Source: Chalara sp. BL73
Taxonomy: Eukaryota > Ascomycota > Leotiomycetes > Helotiales
Assembly: GCA_918026815.1 (NCBI GenBank)
Contig: CAKJVC010000147.1
Span: forward strand, 1 to 64,000
Length of the DNA stretch: 64,000 bases
Direction of reading: 5' to 3'
Below are positions 10,955 to 21,200 of the stretch, piece after piece. Position 1 is the stretch's first letter; the number at the start of each line of letters is the position of its first letter. Made by a program: the position numbers and the translations under genes. Below the pieces are notes generated by a model. The model searched no databases, was not told the origin of the DNA, and saw nothing but the letters and a program-made list of their open reading frames with translations.

Positions 10955-12686
10955 GTCGTTGTTTAGTGTATGGAGAAGTGTACATCCATTTCATGTGTTA
11001 GCCATTATATATATACTTTAAGGTTGAAAGTGGTATAGAATGTATGCATGAAACTGGCGTTGGAGGTTTTGTGTATTTTGTCTTTTGATATTGTCGGGAC
11101 GTATGAAACATCAACCAAGGCGTTAGTGTAGTCAACCCCTATATAAGGGAGAAAATCAACCTTCGTTGATGTTCTCCCTTCGCACAATTCATGAAGTAAA
11201 AACCACTATTATGAGCTGTGCCATTTTACCCGCTTAAGTCAACCGACAGATATTGAATTGAACTAGCCCTCGAGCTTAACACCTAATTTCTAAATTGCAG
11301 ACACATCGGGCTAAGAGAATAGAGCCACTCAAAGATTGTCAGTATTTCTGCTATAATGTACTCCATCTAGTTACTTCCATTGATATTAGTTCCAATCGGG
11401 ATGTCTTGGATTAACGTAGAGGGCTGAATGAGGTCTTAGCTAAAATAGACTGGTGAAGCAGCTCAAACTCCTGGTTTGAAGATGAGTAGTAGAAAGTAAA
11501 ATCTCTGAAGTTTCTGAAGTGATTAGTCTAAGTCACAAAGAGGTTACGCTTATTGGAATTAACAGTTAATTATATAGGAAAGTGAAGCTGAGAAAAGAAA
11601 TTTGGAAATTGGACACGGTTGGGGGAGCCTTTTTTCTAAATGCAAGTAATAATGATACATGTATACCCCTTTATCTAGCGTATTAGCTCACTTTGACGAC
11701 ACAGGAATGCCAGGCTGTGATCAAATTGATGAAAGCATATACGGAGATGAGGATGCTGTTATATGAACGTGAAGATGGCAATCCCATGCAATATTTCAAA
11801 AACATGACAGTTGCAGGAAGTGGCAAGACCGATATGATTTTACTAGAAGAGTAGAAATTGAGCTGCTAGGTAACTACATTTTCTCAATCTAGGTGGACTT
11901 TGCTAGTTTGGGGGGTTCGAGAGTGGTCTGAATTCTCTTGCTGTCTTTCTCGAAGATGGTCTTGGTCTGTTCCTAGTTGGTCTGTCCTTAAATTGGTACT
12001 CCCCACATCACTTATTCTGCATTCACGATAGATTGTACAAGTTATGTTGTTACCAGCCTAGAATGCCAGTCAGCCCTCCTCTTTGGTGGGGCAAGGGCAC
12101 GAGTGGTCCAAGTCATCAACAAAGATATCCGCATCTTTATTAAAAGTGATAGATACTCGTATCTTTGGTGGGGCCTGAGCGCAAGTCTGTCCAATGAGCT
12201 GACAGTCATCGACTACGACGAATACGCCCGCATCTTGAATCGAGATTCAGGCTTTACAATTCTCAATTGTTGTTTTCAAATATATATTTTTTTTGAATAT
12301 CATGCAGAAAATTAAAATGATGGAAAAAATGAAAAAGGTTACTTAATAAAACAAAACTGACGCGCAAATCACAAGTACCCTTTATAGATGATACAACCTG
12401 GGAATCATGGTTCCCGAGGATTGACGAATTGCTTAAACAAACCGAGCATATTCCACATTACAATGCCTATATTCACAAGACTATTAACGCGGAAGGATTT
12501 GAAGTTAGGTAAGACTGATCTCCAGAAGCTAGCTTTCATAGTATCAAATCTAATTCTTCTTACGAATAAGTAAAAATCAGCTGAAAACAAGACTTGATAA
12601 GTGGATCAAAACCGGCAGGTTGGCGCATCCAGGCAGCGAGAAAGCCTTCGTTTTTTTATCCCTCCACCTTTCCTTAATGAACACTA
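10955..12686. other. gene-free stretch
   Basis: About 1.7 kb. A 70-codon ORF at 12103-12315 has a coding-like stretch (YLWWGLSASLSNELTVIDYD), and CTTTGGTGGGGC occurs twice, near 12081 and 12162, suggesting an imperfect local duplication. I cannot assign a gene. Confidence 0.45.
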
Positions 12687-13067
12687 ATGAGTTCTTTATT
12701 TAGGGAGACTTGTAATAAAAATCCTAGCCAGCCAATAAACAAAGGGCTTATTGCTAGTAAGCAGACAGGCGACAACTTTTCGGCTCAGTTGCCCACAGAT
12801 ACGGATGATAACTGGGCCGCTGATTTACCTGCAGGTGACGAATGGCCGCCTCAGTGGTCTACTGGTACGGATCATAATTGCGCGGCCATTGATTTGCCTA
12901 TGGGCGACAACGCGCATACAGGTTCGAATTACAACTGGGTCGCTGATTTACCTGCAGGCGACAACTGGCATACAGGTACGAATTACAACTGGGCTGATTT
13001 ACCTGCAGGGACAAATTGTCCCGCTGAATGGTCTTCAGGCGATGACTGGCCGTCGAGTGGTATATAA
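12687..13067 (+). CDS. short repeat-containing hypothetical protein
   Basis: ORF of 126 aa with no signal peptide. From residue 40 it consists of degenerate repeats of an acidic, Trp-rich unit, (N/D)-W-A-A-D-L-P-A-G-D, ending in SSGDDWPSSGI. Repeat starts are 69, 54 and 51 nt apart, all multiples of three, so the repeats keep one frame. That supports past or present translation. I know of no homologue and cannot exclude a chance ORF over a minisatellite. Confidence 0.4.
   Translation: MSSLFRETCNKNPSQPINKGLIASKQTGDNFSAQLPTDTDDNWAADLPAGDEWPPQWSTGTDHNCAAIDLPMGDNAHTGSNYNWVADLPAGDNWHTGTNYNWADLPAGTNCPAEWSSGDDWPSSGI
12802..13010 (+). repeat. imperfect coding minisatellite, about 51-69 bp units
   Basis: The core GATTTACCTGCAGG recurs at 12822, 12945 and 12996, with a diverged copy (GATTTGCCTATGGG) at 12891. 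The best pair shares AATTACAACTGGG and GGCATACAGGTACG flanks. Unit spacing is variable, unlike a CRISPR array. Confidence 0.8.
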
Positions 13068-13365
13068 AAGGCAGCCAGCGTTAGAAAATATAAATATTAA
13101 TTGCAATTTCTATAAAAACTACCTGTACTGCCACTTGTTTATAATATGTACCTTTTAAACCAAGCTTAACAAATCAATTTTCATTTTTAATATCCTATTC
13201 CTTCTGGGCAATGGTTTCGCCCCTAGTTATACGACTCCAAAAAATAAGATAACATTCTTTATTCTAAACGCCCTCAACAAAGGGTAGCGTACACAAAAAA
13301 ACTTTCGAGTCCCTCTGATTAATTGTCCTTTTTGCTCGAGGAAGACGCCCGCCAAAAGCTGTGTT

Positions 13366-14290
13366 TCAGATAGAATTCTGGCTGCTATTCTCCGCTGATA
13401 CTCCTTCCCCACTATAAGATTTATCCAGCTTCTCCGACTTTCTCCTTACCCGCCGCTCCTCTTCCACGAGCTTTTCCTCATCTGAAAATGTAAGCTGCTC
13501 AGGTGGCGTCTGCGGACGCCACTTCCTCTTGAATCGTGGAGGTTTGGCTCCTTGCATCGTTATTGTTTTATTGTCCTAGTTTTCTGCTTCACCTAGTAAC
13601 TTACACAAGGTTTCGGAATCTATCACAATAGATGAGTTGGGAACACTGTGCGTTATAGCATCGATTGCGAAGTCTTTGAGAGATAGCTCAAGACCGGAGG
13701 ATAAGGAGAGAAGGTGGTTGCCTTCCGCATCTCTGAAAAGCTGGTCTATGTCAGTAGAGCTTTCGCTAAGTATTGAAGGGCATTACCTGGTTGTTAACCA
13801 TTTGCTTGACTTCACCCTCAGTTTCCCCATTATCGTTTATAGAGTTCTTTAATCGCCAGATAGAAATTGAAGCTTCTTTCGACCTCTTATAATCCAGATC
13901 CAAACCAACCACAGCACGAATGCCACCATATGATCCCAGAATATAATTGTCTGCCAAATCGATCAAGGATTTTTCTTTTCTGCGAATGTACCACTTCGAT
14001 CACGACACCAGGCCACGCGGCATCTTTATGCTGAAACCTAATATCAGGCTCATATCTAATATTCTAGTGCTGGTCATCATCGTCTATTGGGAAATTCAGT
14101 ACACCGCTTACAGACTCGATACCTGTTATTGAAGCTGATAATGATGTTGTGCCGGAAGAATGAAAATCCGACCCGGTACGATGACACCAGAAAATATTAA
14201 ACCCTTGTATCAGTAGTAACGTGCCTGATAAAAGTATCTATTTCCGTGTTTTGCCGCATCGTACTCTGGCATATTCTGAAGAACATTCGA
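13366..14290 (-). pseudogene. decayed member of a multicopy fungal family with a PD-(D/E)XK/Uma2-like core
   Basis: Read right to left: SGTTSLSASITGIES, EPDIRFQHKDAAWPGVVIEV (the PD and IEV elements expected of a restriction-endonuclease-like fold), LADNYILGSYGGIRAVVGLD, YKRSKEASISIWR, then an intron at 13786-13733. After the intron come GNHLLSLSSGLELSLKDFAI, SETLCKLLGEAEN and the basic tail KWRPQTPPEQLTFSDEEK. I recognise this architecture as a hypothetical-protein family with many copies in ascomycete genomes; the nuclease fold is inferred from the motif layout. It is broken by TAG at 14066-14064 and TAG at 13578-13576, both explicable as CAG-to-TAG, and by an indel in an A run at 13969-13980. 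The right-hand boundary is approximate. Confidence 0.65.
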
Positions 14291-14479
14291 TCTCCTCTTG
14301 TACAAAATGTCACGTGCACCCCTGCGTGTCGAGCGCGTGCCGAGAAAAATATGAATAAGCCCATTGAGATGCTGAGATGAAGTTTAGTTGATTTAAACTA
14401 ATATTCTTCCTCCACTACTCAGGTTAAAACAGAAGTGTGATGACCTAACAACCACAATACAGATAACAGCGTTTGCCTT

Positions 14480-15217
14480 TTATAAGCTCTCTCGAAAGAT
14501 CTTTCGAAGCAGGTGTCTCATAACAACATTGCTTCTTTCTTGGTCGAACATGTTGCGAAATATCTTGCCTGTCTCTTTGGTATAGGCTCGTAGCTCTGCC
14601 ACGTCGCGGAAGGTCTGAACCTTTTTCTTCTTCTCACTTCGTCCCCATTCAATCAAGTCAATAATATGAATATGTGTTCTTCGTACAGCCTATAATCCGC
14701 GTTAGCATAATCTACCAAACTTCGTTGCACAGTCTCCTACCTTCTCACATTGCTCACACGTTTTTGGAAGCGGCTCGACACCAATTGCACGACAAAGCGC
14801 ATGCCACGCAGTTAAATCGTTCTCTGCACCATACCACAGGTGCAGTTCGCTTTGCAGCGCATCTTGATATCTGTTCCACGCATCATCTGACATAACACTG
14901 TTACGGCTCCATCCTTCGTGTCTTCGCAAATTGTCACACGAAGTAGCTGGTGGGAGAGAAGGGTCATAGTCAAATATGGGGAAAGAATGGAAAAAGACAT
15001 CCAGAGGGGTCTCCGTATTCTGCTGATGAATAGAAGAGTCCCTCAGGTGCTGTTGCAACGCCTCCTCGTTGCTGAAGGACCGATCGAAGGTCTCACAGTC
15101 GAGAGACGGGGCATGCGCTGGTGAATCTCGTAGGTGCTGTTGTAACGCCTCTTCGCTAATGAAAGACCGCAAACTTTAGCATGACCTGCTAGGGATCGCA
15201 CGCGCTGTGGTGGCCAT
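14480..15217 (-). pseudogene. C2H2-finger-derived gene with an early stop codon
   Basis: Exons 15217-14741 and 14689-14480, with a clean GT-AG intron at 14740-14690, would give 228 aa. The first exon starts MATTARAIPSRSC and then hits TAA at 15178-15176. The same frame continues as two degenerate finger units (RSFISEEALQQHLRDSPAHA; RSFSNEEALQQHLRDS). A conserved C-terminal module follows: DVFFHSFPIFDYDPSLPPAT, WNRYQDALQSELHLWYGAEN, CRAIGVEPLPKTCEQC, THIHIIDLIEWGRS, TFRDVAELRAYTKETGKIF. The stop is one C-to-T change from CAA. Zinc-binding Cys residues are also lost in both fingers. The family looks multicopy in fungi; its function is unknown to me. Confidence 0.65.
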
Positions 15218-16000
15218 CGTTAACATTATTATTTCACTTCCCGAGGCCGTTGACATAATCAATGCAAAAGAGCAGACGCAGCATTACAATGGAATGCTTA
15301 TCAATTGATCCAGTCTAATGGCATTTGGATGTGGGGAATCATTTCAACACAGCAGATCGAGCTCTGTTCGAGATATGGTTGCGCAGCAGCTGCCTACAGA
15401 ACAGTGATCGCAGTAGTATCGTGATATTTAGTGATATCGAGCCTCGGGCCATATGAGATCGACTTTTTGATACTACGCTAGTATTAGTATGAGATATTTT
15501 GTAGAGCGCTAGTATTGGTATAAAAGTTTGATCTTATATTATATTAGCAATATACTAAGTATTTTGCCAAGGCTGGAAAGCTTGCTTAAAAATCTACTGT
15601 AAATAAGTAGAAATAAGTAAAATTTCTTGAAAAGGGCTGTACCTTTGTTGTATTACTAATTTAGGAATTGCGTCGTTTAAGGTTAGTATTATAGTATACT
15701 ACAGATTGTATAATACAATATGGGATTACAAATTTTGCCGTGATACGTATGCAATTTTCAAATCTCATATTGCGTAAGGTATAGTATTCAATTTTAGGGG
15801 TCAATATACCGTGATAATACTACTGCGATCACTGCTACAGAATATATGCACTAATAGAGGTAGATCTGAGGACGTAGAAGACAAGTTGAGCCGTAAAAAT
15901 CCGAGATTTGATATGCGAGATCTATTCATAATGATAAGGTCATTTTACAATGGTACATGGGGAATCTCCGATCTATTACACTCCCACTGGGGCCAGGCCA
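15218..16000. other. AT-rich intergenic stretch
   Basis: No gene seen. Bases 15400-15800 are markedly AT-rich and TpA-rich, compatible with RIP-degraded repeat sequence, but I could not identify an element. Confidence 0.5.
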
Positions 16001-17501
16001 TTATAGTAGCAGCTCCAGAGGATTTTCCACTACCTTCTTGAACTCCTTGATCCACTCGCCTCCTACTGCCCCATCTACAACTTTGTGATCGAAGGATCCA
16101 GTAACAACGATTTGGTCGTCCCATTCAATTGATGTGCCTTCCTCAGACTCGATTGGAATCGCAACCTTCTTTGTTGTCCCTACAGCAAGGATACCGGCTT
16201 GTGGTGGATTGATAACGGCGGTGAATCTGTCAATAGCGGGGTTCATGCCCATGTTAGAAATTGTGAAAGTTCCTCCCTGGTATTCTTCTGGCTTCAGCTT
16301 GCTATCTCTGGCACGTGCTCCAAGGTCTTTGACTTGTGCAGAGATTGATGAGAGACCAAGACCCTCGACATTCTTGACAATGGGCGTCATAAGGCCAGAC
16401 GGGGTAGCAACGGCAACCTGTTAATGCGTTAACTGAAAATATAAGATTATCTGACCAGGGAGCTTACGCTAATATCAACATTGTTGAACTGGCGGATAAA
16501 GCCATCTCTCCAGCTGGAATTTACTTGGGGAACCTTCTTCAATGCAACGGCGCACGCTTTGATCAAGAAATCGTTAACTGAGAGCTTATACTTCCCATCT
16601 GCAGATGCGTTAAGTGCTTGACGGAGCTTAAGAAGTTTCGTGACAGAGACCGTAGCAGCAACAAAGTAGTGAGGATTTTGGTTCATAGACTCGGTGAGAC
16701 GATTGGCAATAGTTTTGCGCATGGAGCTTGTCGGGATGTCGGTATATGAAGAGACTGGACCTCCAGTGGTTCCTGCAGCAGATGAAGCTCCTGAGGCCGC
16801 CTTTTTAACATCGCCTTCAGTTATTTGTCCGCCAGTTCCAGTACCCTTAATTCCAGTGATCTTGACTCCACTTTCAATCGCCAATCTGACGGCCTTGGCA
16901 CTAGCATTGGGAATTCTGTCCAAAGCCGACTGTATCTTTCCACCACCTGACGTATCTTCCTCCGGAACTGGCTCGGGCTGGGATTTAGGTGGAGTCGCTG
17001 TCTTCGAACCAGTATCCGCGGACTCTGATGATTCACTAGCTTCCTCCTTGAGGGGAGCTGAAGATTCTTTCTCGCCTCCGGCATCCTCAAGCGTGAAAGA
17101 TTCGAATGCCGAAGCATCCTCTCCTTCCTCAATTAGGACTGCAATAGGCTGGCTTCAGTTAGTCTCAACATTCTACAATATATCAATTGATGCCTTACAT
17201 TTCCAACAGCAACATCCTTAGTTCCGGAATCCTTCAAGATCTTGGCTAAAACCCCTTCTTCCTGGAATTCGAAGTCCATTTGCGCTTTGTCCGTCTCGAT
17301 TTCTACCAGCACATCGCCAGGGGAGATAGCATCTCCGGGTTTTTTTTGCCAGGCGCCAATATTACCTGCTGTCATTGTAGGTGACAGGGCAGGCATTGTG
17401 ACTACTGTGTGAGGCGGGAAAGATTTTGAGGCGTAACATCGTGCGAATTGGAAGGATAGAGAGGATTGAAGGGCACGCCTCCGAAGAACGGCTGCGAGCA
17501 T
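16001..17501 (-). CDS. LAT1: pyruvate dehydrogenase complex E2, dihydrolipoyllysine acetyltransferase
   Basis: Exons 17501-17199, 17148-16468 and 16417-16001 give 466 aa, frame intact. Order of parts: a mitochondrial presequence ([15 protein letters not shown]); a lipoyl domain with lipoyl Lys72 in [10 protein letters not shown]; an acidic Ala/Pro/Ser-rich linker; an E3/E1-binding domain ([20 protein letters not shown]); and the catalytic acyltransferase domain with the active-site motif [13 protein letters not shown] (His439, Asp443). E2 forms the core of the mitochondrial pyruvate dehydrogenase complex and moves the acetyl group from lipoamide to CoA. It is transcribed away from SEC7. Size and domain order are normal for an ascomycete. 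Confidence 0.96.
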
Positions 17502-18218
17502 TCTGGCGTAGATTCAATGGTAAAATACAACAGAGAAAAGAATAAATGATAAGGCGAGTCCGTATCTAGACAATTGATGCCTAGGGAGGAGAGGCACCGA
17601 CGCTGGTGGCAGTTGTAGAGTACGGTGATGGTGGTGTTGAGCCCCGAAACTCATCAAAATATTTGGCGAAGCTGTCCGTCAGCTCGGGTCTAACTATCTT
17701 AACCCTAGTGCCGGTGAATTGGCTGAGAGAGGGGTGTATTTTTAGAGGATTTTCTAGGAATCATCTAGCGCCACCCCCGACTATTAATCGTGCCTTTCCT
17801 GCCACTATGGAATCCCTTGAGAGTAAGTCCCAACCTGCTGCCTGAAATATATAATAGACTGTGAGATCAGGCGGCTCCCTATCTAAGCATAGATTCGTGA
17901 TCGATTTGCTATACTATTAACATACTATCTCAGTGCTCAAGTAAATTGACCTTGCGATTTTGATTCAAAGGTCTTAGCGGGCGTTTAGTACCCTTGCCGT
18001 CGGGGCCTTACCCGGAACCAGGCGGAACGATAATCCATGCCGGATCTCCTTGGGGTCCAGCTCTTAGGATTATTTGGGAGACGTGGTGATATCGAGGCCA
18101 AAAAAGGAAACGCTTCACAAAGTTAAACTCTTGCATATCAGAACCTATTGTTGCATCGAAAATAAATCCCTTTATAATGAGCATTGCGAATGGGACTCGA
18201 TAAATCTGACCGACCACC
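17502..18218. promoter_or_regulatory. divergent upstream region of LAT1 and SEC7
   Basis: 717 bp between two divergent starts. I see no recognisable motif beyond scattered AT tracts and no additional gene. Confidence 0.45.
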
Positions 18219-21200
18219 ATGAGCTCCATTGTCTTCGTGGTTTCGGCTCTGGAAGCTATTGCAGCCTCCAAGGAAGCACAGAAGAAGCAGGGACTAGGAG
18301 AGTTGGTGCAGAAGGCATTGACGGACATCAAAGGACATTCCCCTCAATTACCAGACCCAGAGGTTATATTTGCGCCGTTGCAGTCTGCTACGCGATCCGG
18401 TAGCATCCCCCTTACCACTGGTGCCTTGGACTGCATTGGAAAGCTCATCAGCTATTCATACTTCTCAGTGCCGTCTTCCCCAAATGCCGACAAGGAAGCG
18501 GATCGAGCGCCTCTGATTGAAAGAGCAATCGACACAATATGCGACTGTTTCCAAGGGGAGAGTACGCCCGTAGAAATTCAGCTGCAGATTGTCAAGTCCC
18601 TACTGGCAGCTGTCCTGAACGACAAGATTGTGGTACATGGTGCTGGACTCTTGAAAGCTGTTCGACAGGTCTATAATGTATTCCTATTATCGAAAAGTAG
18701 TGCAAACCAGCAGGTGGCACAAGGGACATTAACACAAATGGTTGGGACAGTCTTTGAACGGGTCAAGACCAGGATACACATGAAAGAGGCTAGGATCAAC
18801 TTATCCAAATTAGAGAAAAGTGCTGGCAATACAAGTACGTTTACCGTTGATGCGGCGGAGTCTGTAAACGATGCATCGGCGGGTAACGAAGTCGAGTCTG
18901 TCGAAGAGAGCACACCATCCGAGGCCCCAACCTCAGAGGAAGGTCCAAAGCTTACCTTAAAGGATCTTGAGCATCGAAAGAGCTTCGACGACTCGCAGAT
19001 GGGAGAAGGACCAACCATGGTGACACAGGTTAAGACAGCGGCACAGTCTCCTCAATCACCTTCAGGACATACTCCTGTGGACCCCAGTATAGACGAAGGC
19101 ATGGACTCCGACGAAAATGAGGATGAAGTATACATACGAGATGCATACCTGGTTTTCCGATCATTCTGCAATCTTAGCACCAAATTTCTCGCACCAGACC
19201 AATTGTACGATCTAAAGGGGCAGGCAATGCGCTCCAAATTGATTTCTCTCCACCTGATACATACTCTACTAAACAATAATATGCTTGTTTTCACATCGCC
19301 TCTCTGCACGATTACCAACAACAAGACAAAGGAAGAAACTGGATTTTTGCAGGCAATCAAATTCTACCTTTGTCTTAGTATTACAAGGAATGGTGCGAGC
19401 CCAGTAGAGAAGGTATTCGAGGTTTGTTGTGAGATATTCTGGCTGATGCTGAAGTTCATGAGAGCCTCATTTAAGGTTTGTGTCAACTTTCTACCGTGAT
19501 TCTTTTGCTGATCATGATACAGCGAGAAATTGAAGTATTCTTGAACGAGATTTACCTGCCAATTCTGCAACAGCGTCGACAGCCAGTCTCGCATAAGCTC
19601 TATTTTACAGGCATATTGCAAAGACTATGCGCAGATCCACGCGCATTAGTAGAAACATACCTTAACTATGACTGCGATCGAAACGCTGATAACAATATGT
19701 TTCAAACTCTGATCGAGGACTTTTCGAAAGCTTCAAGTCAGGCAGTCATGATTCTCCCTATTCATCAACAACAGTACGAGGAACGAGCCTCGAGAGATAC
19801 TAATGCTGAGTGGCAAGTAAGAGGGACTCTACCTCCACCCTTAACAACTGCCAACATGATTGAACCCAATCAAGGAAACATTGACGAGATTCCCAAGGAG
19901 TATATCATCAAACGAAAGGCATTAGATTGCTTAGTGGATACTTTACGGTCTTTAGTCAATTGGTCGCAACAAGGAATCGCCGATGTCACGAGGGGCTTAG
20001 AGAGTGACCCTAGAGCTTCTATAGATACAAAAGGTCCAGAGGATCTTCGTGGTTCATTGGACCCTTCTATAAGTGATACTTTTTCGAGACATACCAATGG
20101 AGATACCCCGACTGCTCCCTCCACACCGATCATTGAGGATGATCCTGAGCAGCTTGAGAAGGCAAAACAAAGAAAAACCGCTCTCATCAATGCCATCAAG
20201 GCATTCAATTTCAAGCCTAAGCGTGGCATCAAAATTCTACTGCAAGAGGGATTTATCAAGAGTGATACGCCAGCTGATATCGCTCATTTCTTGCTCTCTG
20301 ATGACCGCCTTGATAAAGCACAGATAGGTGAATTCCTCGGTGAAGGCGATCAACGCAATATTGAGATTATGCACGCCTTTGTGGATTCTATGGATTTTAC
20401 CAAACGTCGATTTGTAGACGCCTTGCGGGAGTTTCTTCAGTCCTTTCGTCTGCCAGGAGAATCCCAGAAAATTGACCGCTTCATGCTGAAATTCGCCAAC
20501 AGATATGTCGCTGGAAATCCGAATGCCTTTGCCAATGCGGATACTGCTTATGTGCTCTCGTACTCAGTAATCATGCTGAATACTGATTTACATAGCAGCA
20601 AGATTATTAACCGCATGACGAAAGAGGGCTTCATTAAGAACAATCGTGGCATCAATGATAATGCTAATCTGCCCGACGAGTATCTTATTAAGATCTATGA
20701 GGAGATTGAAAGGGACGAAATCGTTCTCAAAAGCGAACGAGAGGCAGCTGCAGCAATGGGAGTTACACCCTCAAAAAGTAGTGGTCTCGCAGCAGGCCTT
20801 GGGCAAGCCCTTGCCACCGTGGGGAGAGATTTGCAAAGAGAAGCATATCTTCAACAGTCCGAAGAGATTTCCCATCGATCAGAGCAGCTATACAAGAACC
20901 TGTTCAGGAGTCAAAAGAAGAATGCAGCCAAAACGGGCGGTACCAAATTTATTCCAGCAATCTCGTTCAAGCATGTTGGCCCGATGTTCGACGTGACTTG
21001 GATGTCGTTCTTTTCTGGGCTATCGGGGCAAATGCAGAACTCTCAGAACATAGAGATTATAAAGTTATGCATGGAGGGAATGAAACTTGCTATTCGTATT
21101 GCTTGTTTATTTGACCTTGAAACACCTCGGGAGGCATTTGTCTCTGCGTTGAAAAATGCTACTAACCTGAACAGTCCAGCCGACATGATGGCCAAGAATT

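Noticed and set aside
12802..13010. Possible CRISPR-like repeat array
   Set aside because: Repeats are diverged, unit spacing varies (69, 54, 51), there are no conserved direct repeats with unique spacers, and the host is a eukaryote.
15400..15800. A degraded transposon in the AT-rich stretch
   Set aside because: No inverted repeats, target duplication or transposase remnants could be recognised; only base composition is suggestive.
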